Origin: an uncultured Oleiphilus sp.
GTDB lineage: Bacteria; Pseudomonadota; Gammaproteobacteria; Pseudomonadales; Oleiphilaceae
DNA length: 43,299 nt
Assembly (NCBI GenBank): GCA_913020045.1
Contig: CAJWBE010000029.1
Coordinates: 1-43,299 of the forward strand
Direction of reading: 5' to 3'
The notes beneath the pieces were generated by a model that was not told the origin of the DNA, did not search any database, and worked only from the letters and a program-made list of their open reading frames with translations. Positions 8,130 through 16,773 of this stretch are shown here, one piece after another (within the stretch, counting starts at the first letter, position 1; each line of letters begins with the position of its first letter). The position numbers and the translations under genes are program-made.

Positions 8130-9434
8130 TTAATCAAGCGTAATGGTAAGCGATGACAGTAAATGACCTGTCAAACCTGCTATTTTGAAAGAAGATAGTC
8201 GATATTGGACTTGCGTATCCAGCCATTGTTCTCGCGCCTGCAATAACTCATTCTCTGCATCCAATAAATCAATGAGCGAGCGCTGACCAATGTTGAATTG
8301 TTTCTGGTAAGCCTGTCGAGTAAGCAACGCAGACTCAATATAGCGTTCCAAAAACACCATTCTTTTCTCTAATGATTGATAATTAAGCCATGTCTGCTCA
8401 GCTTCAGCCTCAATGCCAAGTAGTGCTTTATCCAGTTCGAGTTCAGCTTTTTGTCGGTTGAGACCTGACTGTTCTTGTACCGCTGTTCTGGCGCCACCTT
8501 GATAAAGGTCATAGCGCAATCGAAACATCGCATAGGCATCACTATTACGACCGCTAACACCATCGATATTATCATTCCAACTCGCTCCGCTCTCAAAATG
8601 CAATGAAGGCAGATAAGCACTGTTGGTCGCTTTTTGTCGTTTCTCTGCAGCCTCTTGATGAAGACGCTTCGCCTCGAGCAAGGGGTTGCTTTTTAGCAAT
8701 CGAGACCTGACGACTGACCAACTAGACGGCAAGTCCGCGCTCGCCTTAGATTCAAGCTTCGCACTCGATTTCTTTCCTACCCATTTTTTATAAGCGACCT
8801 CTGCCTGAGCCTTAGTAGCGCGAGCAAACTCAAGGTTCGCCATCGACAGCGCCAAGCGAGCATCAACCTGCGCCACCTTAGCGCGGTCATCTTTGCCCGA
8901 TTTAACGCGCGCTTTTATGCTCTCCGAAATTTTGTCATGCGCATCAACGCTTTCCCGGTGGTAATCAAACACACGCCGCGCTTTAACCAACGTTAAATGT
9001 GCATCAATCGTATTGACGGCCAAAGATGTTGCCGCATGAATCAATTCGAACCGCGCGGCCTCAATTTCTGCCTGCTGACCTTGTTGCTGCCAATGCGTAT
9101 CGAAACCATCAAACAACATTTGCTTGATGGTTAAAGCAGACTCCCGACGTTCCATTTCTTCGGAACCGCCAATACGCGCGCGCGTTGAAGTATTATTGCT
9201 ATCCTCGCGGCCAACGCCCAACGACAGCATAACTTTGGGCAAAAAAGCTGCCTCAACCTGAGATAACACGCTACCTTGAATATCTTGTTCGAGATGCTCG
9301 ATCATCATGTCCGGATGACTATTTAAAGCCAATTTGACGGATTCCGGCAATGTCGTCGCGCTAACGGGAGTAATCGAAAATAGGAGCGAGTAATACAAAA
9401 TGAAGCACGTCGAAAGCGGTGCTCGTAAAGACAT
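8130..9434 (-). CDS. TolC-family outer-membrane channel of a type I secretion system (LapE/AggA-like)
   Basis: The 434-residue product begins with a signal peptide ending near SATTLPE (about residue 26). It has the doubled outer-membrane efflux pattern of TolC proteins: long helical stretches rich in Gln, Glu and Ala, and a barrel-associated YDLYQGGARTAV segment that precedes a second helical hairpin (AEAEQTWLNYQSLEKR). It ends SSFKIAGLTGHLLSSL, as in many LapE-like proteins. The expected role is the trimeric exit duct joined to the adaptor and ABC transporter encoded upstream, and, for a LapA-like substrate, the pore that holds its retention module. It lies 102 nt after the adaptor gene, with a GGGG ribosome-binding site. 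Confidence 0.92.
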   Translation of the reverse strand: MSLRAPLSTCFILYYSLLFSITPVSATTLPESVKLALNSHPDMMIEHLEQDIQGSVLSQVEAAFLPKVMLSLGVGREDSNNTSTRARIGGSEEMERRESALTIKQMLFDGFDTHWQQQGQQAEIEAARFELIHAATSLAVNTIDAHLTLVKARRVFDYHRESVDAHDKISESIKARVKSGKDDRAKVAQVDARLALSMANLEFARATKAQAEVAYKKWVGKKSSAKLESKASADLPSSWSVVRSRLLKSNPLLEAKRLHQEAAEKRQKATNSAYLPSLHFESGASWNDNIDGVSGRNSDAYAMFRLRYDLYQGGARTAVQEQSGLNRQKAELELDKALLGIEAEAEQTWLNYQSLEKRMVFLERYIESALLTRQAYQKQFNIGQRSLIDLLDAENELLQAREQWLDTQVQYRLSSFKIAGLTGHLLSSLTITLD

Positions 9435-9536
9435 CTATAGACCCCTGCGGCCACTGGTTATGGCTCTGTTCGTTGGAAATCATTAACCCGAACATTCTAT
9501 GCGTAGGGAGGCGCATCTAACAAGAGCGAATATGGA

Positions 9537-10844
9537 TTAACGCTCGGTAAACACAACATGCCGCGCTTTTAGAACGGGCTTTAACAAATAATCCAAAATC
9601 GTTTTTTTCCCCGTCACGACATCTACTTGCGCAACCATACCAGGAATAATTGGCAAAGGGTGTTCAGCCGACCCTAAGTTGTTCCGCTTAGTTCGTACTC
9701 GCAACTGATAATATGCCTCGCCTTTGTCGCCAACAATCGTATCCGCACTAATATGAACAACCTCAGCCTCCAGCCCACCATAAATAGAGTAATCATAAGC
9801 TGTCACCTTTACGCGGGACTGCTGCCCTGGATACAGTCGCGCAATATCTGACGGCCGCACTTTGGCTTCGACTAATAAACTATCCTCAATCGGAACAATA
9901 CTCAAAATATCCATACCTGGTTGCACGACACCGCCGACTGTATTTACCCAAAGCTGTTTAACCGTACCCCGCACAGGCGAACGAATAGAGGTTCGCTCAA
10001 CACGATCCTCCATAGCACCACTTGACTGCGATAGCCTCGGCAACTCAGCCAGTACACTATTAAGTTCAGCCTGAGCCTCACTTTTATAGCGCAATACACG
10101 GCTCTCAGACATACTTTCCAGCTCACCAATCGAGGCTTCTATTTCTGGCACCTGAAAACGATACCGACTTAAATCCGACTGCGCATTCAAACGAGCCTTT
10201 TCAGCGCGCAAGACTTCCATCTCAGACACGACACCCTGATCCAACAAGGGCTTAAGAATATCCAACTCTTTTTGAGCCAGCCCAAGCTGGGCCTCTGTCT
10301 GCCCTGTTTGCGCTATCGCTTGCTGTAGGCTCTGACGCTTCTGTTTGATCTGCTGCTGAATAGTTTTTCTTTCACTGTTGAGCTGAGCTAGCCGCCGTTT
10401 AAACAGCTTTTGTTCTTCCTCAAACAGCCGCTCATACTCGCTAGAGTTATTCCCTTGCGGCCCTGCCAGCAACGCTGTTTTACCCTCTACCTCCGCACTT
10501 AATCTCGCAGCTCGGGCTTTTAAAGCCATTACCTTTAAATGATTACCTTGCAGGTTTGAGTCAAATTGAGTGTCATCCATTTGCAACAACACTTGCCCTG
10601 CTTCGACAAACGTACCTTCAGCGACGAGAATTTCTGAAACAATACCGCCCTCTAGATTTTGCACCACTTGCAGCTTCTGCGATGGAATGACGCGCCCCTC
10701 TCCGCGAACCAACTCATCAACCTCCGTCATAGAAGCCCATAAGACAAAAGCACAACAAAACAAGGCGATCATCCACAACAATACGCGAGAGCGAATACCC
10801 GGCGAATCAAGCACCATCCATAGGGTAGGGAGTGATGGCTTCAT
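9537..10844 (-). CDS. HlyD-family periplasmic adaptor of a type I secretion system (LapC-like)
   Basis: The 435-residue membrane fusion protein has a short cytoplasmic N-terminus, one membrane segment at about residues 19-38 (VLLWMIALFCCAFVLWASM), then GEGRVIPSQKLQVVQNLEGGIV and LVAEGTFVEAGQVLLQMDDTQ, the first half of a lipoyl-like sandwich. A long coiled coil spans about 95-265. The second lipoyl half includes TSIRSPVRGTVKQLWVNTVGG, and the beta-barrel includes RLYPGQQSRVKVTAYDYS. It would bridge the inner-membrane ABC exporter to the TolC-like channel. Its ATG overlaps the ABC gene stop as ATGA, so the two are translationally coupled. Confidence 0.95.
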   Translation of the reverse strand: MKPSLPTLWMVLDSPGIRSRVLLWMIALFCCAFVLWASMTEVDELVRGEGRVIPSQKLQVVQNLEGGIVSEILVAEGTFVEAGQVLLQMDDTQFDSNLQGNHLKVMALKARAARLSAEVEGKTALLAGPQGNNSSEYERLFEEEQKLFKRRLAQLNSERKTIQQQIKQKRQSLQQAIAQTGQTEAQLGLAQKELDILKPLLDQGVVSEMEVLRAEKARLNAQSDLSRYRFQVPEIEASIGELESMSESRVLRYKSEAQAELNSVLAELPRLSQSSGAMEDRVERTSIRSPVRGTVKQLWVNTVGGVVQPGMDILSIVPIEDSLLVEAKVRPSDIARLYPGQQSRVKVTAYDYSIYGGLEAEVVHISADTIVGDKGEAYYQLRVRTKRNNLGSAEHPLPIIPGMVAQVDVVTGKKTILDYLLKPVLKARHVVFTER

Positions 10845-13000
10845 GACTCCCCTCCCGTCTTGATCAGGCCTTTTTTCAGCGCATCAAGCACCTGATCTTT
10901 GGGGCCGTCAGCGACAATACGACCCGCATCTAAAATCACAATTCGGTCGACCAACGCTAACAATGACGCGCGGTGCGTATTTAGAATCATCGTTTTGCCT
11001 TTCGTTATCTGCTTCACTTCGTCGATAACACGATTCTCAGTCTGGTTATCCATGGCACTAGTCAGCTCATCAAACAGATAGATTGATGGCTCTCCTAACA
11101 AAGCTCGAGCAATCGCCAGCCCCTGCCGCTGACCGCCCGACAACCCTTTGCCTTGTTCTTTAATTGGCAAGTCCAAACCCATCGGATGCTGCCCCACTAA
11201 GTCCGCCAGGCCCACCTTCTTGCACAAAGCCAACAAGTCTTCATCTGTCACACAAATATTTTTCAGCGCAATATTGTCGCGCAAGGTGCCAGCAACTAGC
11301 TGAATATCTTGCGGCACATAAGCACATTCCTGCCTAAGCGAGGCTGGGTTAATTTGAGATATCCCACGACCATCTACCGTCACGTGCCCGACTGTTGGTT
11401 CAACCAAACCCACTAACATCCGCAATAAAGACGTTTTGCCAGAGCCTATTTTGCCAATTAACGCGACGTGTTCACCTTCCGCAATACTGAGATCAACACC
11501 CTTAAGAACATCTGACTTGTGCTCGAAGCTTAAGCCAACAGAGTCAAACTGAATCGCACCACGCAAACCTTGATGCCGAAGGTAACGCGTATGCTCGCCT
11601 TGCTCTGTCTGACACTCGCAAAGCGCATTTAACGCTACCAGCGCCTCCCTAGCTTGAAAAAACTGCGCACTCAAATGAGCCATCTGAATCATCGGAGCCA
11701 AGGCCCTATTCCCTAACAACACACAAGCAATTAATGCCCCCAAGCTAATCTCAGAGGCTGCAATTTGATATACCCCAACGACTACCACGCCCAACATCGA
11801 CAGCTGCATCAGAAATGAAGACACCATACCGATAGAGTCGGCCAAACGGCGCGAACTAAGCCCTAAGCGAGCCAATAACACACTCGCTTGCTCCCAGTGC
11901 CCCTGCGCTCTTCCTTCCGCATTAAATACTTTAAGCGTCTCCGCCACAGACAACGACTCTATCAAGCTCGCATTCTTGATCGCTGCTGCCGCTTGAGTTT
12001 TTCGCACAATTTGTTTGAGTGGAAAATGCACCAGCACGCCATAGATAACGATCAATACGGCAGCAGCAATCGGCACCATCGCGATCGCGCTATTCAAGTA
12101 ATAAATAATGAATAAAAACATTAAGGCAAAAGGCAGATCGACCAAACTTGCAAATGAAGCAGCAGTGAAAAACTGCTTAATCGCATCAAATTCTTTAAAC
12201 TGTGAGGCAAAACTTCCGACCGAGTCTGGCAATTGCTGCGGCCTAAGATTCATGACATGACTGAATAGCTTAGTCGACAACACCACGTCAACCTGTCGGC
12301 CCGCTGATTCCACAAAGTAATGACGTAATAGTTTTATAACAAGATCAAAAACCAGTACGACCGCCACGCCAACCGCCAAGGCCCAGAGTGTTTCAAATGC
12401 TTGGTTAGGCACCACTCGGTCATAAACATTCATGACAAATAGCGGGCTAACGATCACGAAAAGATTCAGCAGTACCGTCGCCAACAACACGTCACGATAT
12501 AATGGCCGTAAGCGCACAAACTCTTTCATTAGCCAGTAAGAAAAGTGCTTACCCTGCTTTTCACGCTTTACCACCACAACAGGACGATTAAGGCAAAGGG
12601 CTTGCTCTTGCGCGCTAGACTTCAATTCAGCTAGCGTCATTTCATGCGTTTTGCTAATGCCGTCATTATCATAAATATCAACAAAAAGTCGTTCGCTGTC
12701 ACTTTGAATCCCAATCGATACTCGAGCAACACAAGGCCCAAACTGGTCACCCACCAAGCATACGAGAAGTTCGAGCGATACCGGCTCAAGCAAGGCATCA
12801 TCCAGACTAATCAATGCACTATCTAAACCCTGACGGTCGCCAGCGCGCTTTAGCCAAGAAATAGATACTTGCTCCCCCTCAGGCATACCTGAAAGCAAGG
12901 CGTCATTGTCGCAATCTTGGTTCGTAGCAGTTAATGCATTCTGATAGGCACTTAAGAACGAAGTCGATGATATTTCAGCGCGTTGATCAGTTTGACTCAA
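10841..13000 (-). CDS. Type I secretion ABC exporter with degenerate C39-like N-terminus (LapB-like)
   Basis: This 719-residue permease-ATPase is built like LapB and RtxB exporters. Residues 1-155 occupy the position of a C39 peptidase domain but lack the catalytic DCGxxC motif, as in non-cleaving transporters. Membrane helices lie at about 170-230 and 285-430. The nucleotide-binding domain has Walker A GKIGSGKT (516-523), signature LSGGQ (620-624), Walker B YLFDE (641-645) and H-loop His676. The usual DEPTS after Walker B reads DELTS, a minor oddity. The frame starts with TTG at 13000, where AGGG lies about 11 nt upstream; a nearby ATG is out of frame. It exports folded or unfolded substrates directly to the outside, most likely the adhesin encoded at 5928-7742. 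Confidence 0.94.
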   Translation of the reverse strand: MSQTDQRAEISSTSFLSAYQNALTATNQDCDNDALLSGMPEGEQVSISWLKRAGDRQGLDSALISLDDALLEPVSLELLVCLVGDQFGPCVARVSIGIQSDSERLFVDIYDNDGISKTHEMTLAELKSSAQEQALCLNRPVVVVKREKQGKHFSYWLMKEFVRLRPLYRDVLLATVLLNLFVIVSPLFVMNVYDRVVPNQAFETLWALAVGVAVVLVFDLVIKLLRHYFVESAGRQVDVVLSTKLFSHVMNLRPQQLPDSVGSFASQFKEFDAIKQFFTAASFASLVDLPFALMFLFIIYYLNSAIAMVPIAAAVLIVIYGVLVHFPLKQIVRKTQAAAAIKNASLIESLSVAETLKVFNAEGRAQGHWEQASVLLARLGLSSRRLADSIGMVSSFLMQLSMLGVVVVGVYQIAASEISLGALIACVLLGNRALAPMIQMAHLSAQFFQAREALVALNALCECQTEQGEHTRYLRHQGLRGAIQFDSVGLSFEHKSDVLKGVDLSIAEGEHVALIGKIGSGKTSLLRMLVGLVEPTVGHVTVDGRGISQINPASLRQECAYVPQDIQLVAGTLRDNIALKNICVTDEDLLALCKKVGLADLVGQHPMGLDLPIKEQGKGLSGGQRQGLAIARALLGEPSIYLFDELTSAMDNQTENRVIDEVKQITKGKTMILNTHRASLLALVDRIVILDAGRIVADGPKDQVLDALKKGLIKTGGES

Positions 13001-13125
13001 GAATCATTTCCCTGTCTGGCATTGGAAGGTAAATTTGCTCGTAAACTCATTATTAATCACAGAGTTAAGAAGTCATTTTCTAACTATAGCAGCTAATCAA
13101 ACGGTCAGAGTTATGAATTGCGCGG

Positions 13126-13140
13126 CAGCATGTTATGCTG
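13126..13140. promoter_or_regulatory. Short inverted repeat in the divergent spacer before the DUF4124 gene
   Basis: CAGCAT-GTT-ATGCTG is a perfect 6-bp dyad 29 nt before the plus-strand gene and about 125 nt before the divergent exporter operon. It could be an operator. No convincing hexamer pair is placed in this 168-bp spacer. Confidence 0.3.
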
Positions 13141-13168
13141 AATATTCGTTTAAATAAGAGAGTCCATC

Positions 13169-13768
13169 ATGCCAATTTCCACCTTATTCAGCACGGAAAA
13201 ACGCACCTCAAGCTGCACTCAACCGCACCGTGCAGTCATCATGTTATTACGCACTTTGGCGCTGAGCACCTTCGCAGCACTCTGCTACGCAAGTGAGCCG
13301 ACGACGACAGTGTATAAAAAGACTATGCCTGACGGCTCAGTTGCTTATTCAGACCAGCCTAGCCAAAGTGCAAAAAGCATGGAAGTTGCCCCCATACCAA
13401 CAATACCGGCAATTGAAACAAACCGTTCTTTCGAGCGCCAAACGTCCGAAAAAACAGGCGACCAAACCTATGAAACCCTAGCCGTTAGCTCGCCAGAAAA
13501 TAAAAGCGCCTTTTACTCAGGCGATGGCTCAATGAACATATCAGTCTCGCTATCTCCAAAGCTAAAACCTAGCCACCTGATGCAATTTATTCTCGATGGC
13601 GCAGTCGTCGCGACACAAAAAAGCACGGCTCTTAGTCTGTCGCGAGTAGACCGTGGCACACATAGCCTGCAAATAAACATTATTAACTCCGCAGGGAAGA
13701 TTGTGCAGAGCACACAAAGTAGTTTTACGATTCATCGCCCGATTGCTCGCGCCATCAGCGCACCATAA
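13169..13768 (+). CDS. DUF4124 domain protein, exported, next to ntrBC
   Basis: The frame encodes up to 199 residues. DUF4124 proteins are small, exported and of unknown function, and are frequently found between glnA and ntrB in gammaproteobacteria. The domain is seen as TTTVYKKTMPDGSVAYSDQPSQSAKSMEV. Two starts are possible: ATG 13169, which has AGAGAG upstream, or ATG 13241, which gives a cleaner signal peptide (MLLRTLALSTFAALCYA) but no clear ribosome-binding site. The second half (SVSLSPKLKPSHLMQFILDGAVVA...RGTHSLQINIINSAGKIVQSTQSSFTIHRP) reads as an Ig-like beta domain. The protein is probably periplasmic. Its placement with the nitrogen genes suggests a linked but unproven role. Confidence 0.82.
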   Translation: MPISTLFSTEKRTSSCTQPHRAVIMLLRTLALSTFAALCYASEPTTTVYKKTMPDGSVAYSDQPSQSAKSMEVAPIPTIPAIETNRSFERQTSEKTGDQTYETLAVSSPENKSAFYSGDGSMNISVSLSPKLKPSHLMQFILDGAVVATQKSTALSLSRVDRGTHSLQINIINSAGKIVQSTQSSFTIHRPIARAISAP

Positions 13769-13778
13769 CAAAACAACA

Positions 13779-13793
13779 GCACTACTTTGGTGC
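13779..13793 (+). promoter_or_regulatory. NtrC-like site upstream of ntrB
   Basis: GCACT-ACTTT-GGTGC matches the NtrC dyad GCACC-N5-GGTGC in nine of ten key bases. It lies 8 bp upstream of the candidate -35 box for ntrBC. In E. coli, NtrC binds in front of ntrB (glnL) and limits its own synthesis, so autoregulation is a reasonable inference. Confidence 0.6.
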
Positions 13794-13800
13794 AAAAAAC

Positions 13801-13830
13801 TAGACCTGAATCCCTCCCTCCTTTTATAAT
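13801..13830 (+). promoter_or_regulatory. Candidate sigma70 promoter of ntrBC
   Basis: TAGACC (13801-13806) and a perfect TATAAT (13825-13830) are 18 bp apart. The predicted start is near 13837, about 190 nt before ntrB. An NtrC-like dyad sits just upstream and an inverted repeat begins at the predicted start. Confidence 0.55.
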
Positions 13831-13832
13831 CA

Positions 13833-13855
13833 GCACTCCCGCCCGGCAGGAGTGC
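13833..13855 (+). other. Inverted repeat at the predicted ntrBC transcript start
   Basis: GCACTCC (13833-13839) and GGAGTGC (13849-13855) form a perfect 7-bp stem around a 9-nt loop. There is no following T-run, so it is not a standard terminator. It could be an operator over +1, a protective 5' hairpin, or the end signal of the DUF4124 gene. Confidence 0.4.
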
Positions 13856-14028
13856 GCCCTGTTATAGAGCCTCCTCCCTATACAGCCATCAATTGGGCAA
13901 AGATCATCATCAATTTCAGCATCAATGACAGAGTGGTTTGGTTCTTGCTTTACCCTCTAATTCAAAACAGATAACGCGTCATTCACCTGAATTAATGAAT
14001 GTGATAACACACCGGAGATGCATTCCGA

Positions 14029-15108
14029 ATGCTGCAAGACCCCGCTCATAAGTATGTATTGGAGAACCTGTCGTCAGCGATATTTATTCTTGATGCTCAG
14101 CTTAACCTTGTTTACTTTAATCCTGCCGCTGAAATGCTCCTCAAAGTGAGCCATCGACGCTTGGAGTCTTCGCGCTTTGATCAACTGTTTGGACGAATGG
14201 ATCCCACCTTGCTCAAAGAGCTCGGTGCGATTATGGAAACGGGTCATACCTACACTCAGCGCGAAAGCGAATTTATCTTAGTGAATGCCAGCACTATTTT
14301 AGTCGACTGCACGGTATCGAGTGCGTCCCTGGATGGTAAGCAAGTATTGATTGTAGAAATGCAACAGAAAGACCGCCTAGTTCGCATTAGTCGAGAAGAG
14401 CAGCTCCATGAGAATCAAGAGACAGCAAAAACACTAATTCGTGGCCTAGCTCATGAGATCAAAAACCCGCTAGGCGGAATTAGGGGGGCAGCTCAACTGC
14501 TGGATGCCGAGCTTAACGAAGAAAGCCTGCACGAATACACAAACGTGATCATCGCAGAAGCAGACCGCTTGCGCAGTCTGGTTGACCGCATGCTGGGCAC
14601 CAATCGCGCATTATCTTTGTGCGCGATCAATATTCACGAGATTCTCGAGCGCATCTGCTCGCTAGTTAATGCAGAGTCAGGCAAAAAAGTTCGCATCATA
14701 AAAGACTACGACCCCAGTATTCCGGAGTTTAAAGGGGACAAAAGCCAGCTGATTCAAGGCTTTTTAAATATCGCTAAAAATGCGCTGCAAGCACTTGATA
14801 AACAAGTAGCCGCAGGCGAACCCGCATCTATTACTTTTAAAACAAGGATCTTACGGCAGTTTACCATCGGGCATACGCGTCACCCATTAGCGATGCGTAT
14901 CGACATACTCGATAATGGCCCGGGGATCCCCAAAGACTTATTGCAAAGTATTTTTTACCCCATGATTAGTGGCCGCGCCGAAGGTACAGGTTTAGGTCTC
15001 TCTATCACTCAAAGTATTTTCACCAGACATAACGGTCTAGTTGAATGTGAAAGCCTACCGGGCAGCACCAATTTTATCGTTTATTTACCACTGGAGCTTT
15101 CCTCATGA
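14029..15108 (+). CDS. ntrB: Nitrogen regulation sensor histidine kinase NtrB (GlnL)
   Basis: NtrB phosphorylates and dephosphorylates NtrC; in known systems the PII protein switches it according to glutamine and 2-oxoglutarate. This is a soluble 359-residue kinase without membrane helices, as expected. An N-terminal PAS domain (about 5-110, AIFILDAQLNLVYFNPAAEMLL) is followed by the H-box RGLAHEIKNPLGGIRGAAQLL with phospho-acceptor His142. The N-box SQLIQGFLNIAKNALQALD and the G-boxes DNGPGIPKDLLQSIFYPM and GTGLGLSI complete the ATP-binding domain. GGAG lies about 11 nt before the ATG. Its stop overlaps the ntrC start as ATGA. Confidence 0.97.
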   Translation: MLQDPAHKYVLENLSSAIFILDAQLNLVYFNPAAEMLLKVSHRRLESSRFDQLFGRMDPTLLKELGAIMETGHTYTQRESEFILVNASTILVDCTVSSASLDGKQVLIVEMQQKDRLVRISREEQLHENQETAKTLIRGLAHEIKNPLGGIRGAAQLLDAELNEESLHEYTNVIIAEADRLRSLVDRMLGTNRALSLCAINIHEILERICSLVNAESGKKVRIIKDYDPSIPEFKGDKSQLIQGFLNIAKNALQALDKQVAAGEPASITFKTRILRQFTIGHTRHPLAMRIDILDNGPGIPKDLLQSIFYPMISGRAEGTGLGLSITQSIFTRHNGLVECESLPGSTNFIVYLPLELSS

Positions 15109-16535
15109 CAAACTCACCACTGGTATGGATCATCGACGATGACCGATCAATTCGCTGGGTGCTTGAAAAAGCACTTGAGAAAGAGCAACTCAACATTCGC
15201 TCTTTTGATGGCGCCGTCGGCGTAATAGAAACGCTCGATAACGAAGTGCCCGATGCGATTATCAGTGATATTCGTATGCCCGGTGTGGACGGACTTGAGT
15301 TGTTAGGCAAAATTCACGCGAAAGAACCTGACGTGCCAGTAATCATTATGACCGCTCACTCGGACCTCGACAGTGCCGTGACCTCCTATCAAAGCGGCGC
15401 ATTTGAATACTTGCCCAAACCGTTTGATATGAACGAGGCCGTTAGCTTAGCGAAACGCGCCATTGCACATTCACGAGAACTTCGCGCACGAAATGGATCG
15501 ACTACGCCGGAAGTCTCTGCTGAAACAACTGAGATCATTGGTGAAGCGCCAGCGATGCAGGAAGTTTTTAGAGCGATAGGCAGGCTTTCTCAATCAAACA
15601 TTACGGTACTTATTAATGGCGAGTCCGGCACCGGTAAAGAGCTCGTCGCCAAAGCCTTGCACCAGCATAGTCCCCGCGCTAGCAAGCCATTTGTCGCACT
15701 CAATATGGCCGCGATTCCAAAAGACTTAATCGAATCGGAGCTATTTGGTCATGAAAAAGGTTCGTTCACAGGAGCCGGCGGACAACGCACCGGCCGCTTT
15801 GAGCAAACCAACGGTGGGACGCTTTTCCTAGATGAAATCGGTGACATGCCCGCAGATACACAAACGCGCTTATTACGCGTTTTGGCTGACGGAGAGTTCT
15901 ATCGAGTGGGCGGCACGGCGCCGGTTAAGGTCGATGTTCGAATCATTGCAGCAACGCATCAAAACCTCGAAAAGCTGGTACAGGCTGGTACTTTCCGAGA
16001 AGATTTATTTCACCGATTAAACGTGATTCGTATTCACTTACCCAAACTAAGTGATCGCCGCGAAGACATTCCTAAACTGATGCATCACTTTCTTAAAAGC
16101 GCGGCAGACGAGTTGGCGGCGGAGCCTAAGCAACTGCGCCAAGATACCGAAAACTATCTTAGCGCCCTACCTTGGCCAGGAAATGTAAGGCAACTCGAGA
16201 ACACTTGTCGCTGGTTAACCGTGATGGCGAGCGGCCGAGATATACACGTATCCGACCTGCCACCTGAGCTACTCGATCAAGACAACATCGCCCCCACTGC
16301 AAGCTCCTGGCAAGAAGCATTGCGCCGGTGGGCGGAGCAGGAGTTGCAGCAGGGGAAAGATGCGATTCTAGATACGGCTGTGCCCGAATTTGAGCGCATC
16401 ATGATCGAAACCGCATTAAGCCGCACCGGCGGAAGACGCCGCGATGCATCGCTATTACTAGGCTGGGGACGAAATACACTCACTCGAAAAATCAAAGAAC
16501 TTGGTATGAGCAGCGAAGAGGAAGAAGAGAGCTAA
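15105..16535 (+). CDS. ntrC: Nitrogen regulation response regulator NtrC (sigma54 activator)
   Basis: NtrC activates sigma54 promoters such as the glnA promoter in this window. The 476 residues hold three domains. The receiver (1-120) has acidic pocket Asp11/Asp12, phosphorylation site Asp55 and Lys105. The AAA+ domain (about 142-375) has Walker A GESGTGKE (172-179), the sigma54-contact loop GSFTGA (219-224, a common variant of GAFTGA) and Walker B FLDEIGD (241-247). The C-terminal Fis-type helix-turn-helix (about 430-470) reads ALSRTGGRRRDASLLLGWGRNTLTRKIKELG. It is translationally coupled to ntrB. Target dyads fitting NtrC are present at glnA and before ntrB. Confidence 0.97.
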   Translation: MTNSPLVWIIDDDRSIRWVLEKALEKEQLNIRSFDGAVGVIETLDNEVPDAIISDIRMPGVDGLELLGKIHAKEPDVPVIIMTAHSDLDSAVTSYQSGAFEYLPKPFDMNEAVSLAKRAIAHSRELRARNGSTTPEVSAETTEIIGEAPAMQEVFRAIGRLSQSNITVLINGESGTGKELVAKALHQHSPRASKPFVALNMAAIPKDLIESELFGHEKGSFTGAGGQRTGRFEQTNGGTLFLDEIGDMPADTQTRLLRVLADGEFYRVGGTAPVKVDVRIIAATHQNLEKLVQAGTFREDLFHRLNVIRIHLPKLSDRREDIPKLMHHFLKSAADELAAEPKQLRQDTENYLSALPWPGNVRQLENTCRWLTVMASGRDIHVSDLPPELLDQDNIAPTASSWQEALRRWAEQELQQGKDAILDTAVPEFERIMIETALSRTGGRRRDASLLLGWGRNTLTRKIKELGMSSEEEEES

Positions 16536-16543
16536 TTTATTGG

Positions 16544-16590
16544 TTTTCACTGACAGAGCAGTGCGAGCCATTTAGTTTGTGAAAATTTTT
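16544..16590 (+). terminator. Possible terminator after ntrC
   Basis: TTTTCAC (16544-16550) can pair with GTGAAAA (16579-16585), which is followed by TTTTTT. A smaller stem CACTG-ACAGAG-CAGTG (16548-16563) uses part of the same sequence. It starts 9 nt after the ntrC stop. The large loop makes the call tentative. Confidence 0.45.
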
Positions 16591-16620
16591 TGTTGGCCAA
16601 TATTATTGCATCACTAGCGC

Positions 16621-16656
16621 TCGAAGTCGGAGTGCCTCCTCGCTGCGGTACTTCGA
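16621..16656. repeat. Hairpin element in the spacer after ntrC
   Basis: TCGAAGT (16621-16627) and ACTTCGA (16650-16656) are perfect inverted arms, and GGAG-TGC-CTCC forms a smaller stem inside. The surrounding 16591-16773 has no gene I can support. It could be a dispersed intergenic repeat, but no second copy is visible in the window. Confidence 0.35.
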
Positions 16657-16773
16657 CAAAAGCGCCTAGATTAAAGCAAATAAAACTATTGAGCAGCAAG
16701 CCGTCAACGTGTTGGAATAGAGGCTTCGCGGGGCAATTCAACAGTCCCGCTCACTCAGAATCAGGAACGCGCT

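Noticed and set aside
10841-13000. Exporter with an active C39 peptidase that would cut a double-glycine leader
   Set aside because: The N-terminal region lacks the catalytic Cys motif, and the likely cargo has a C-terminal secretion signal.
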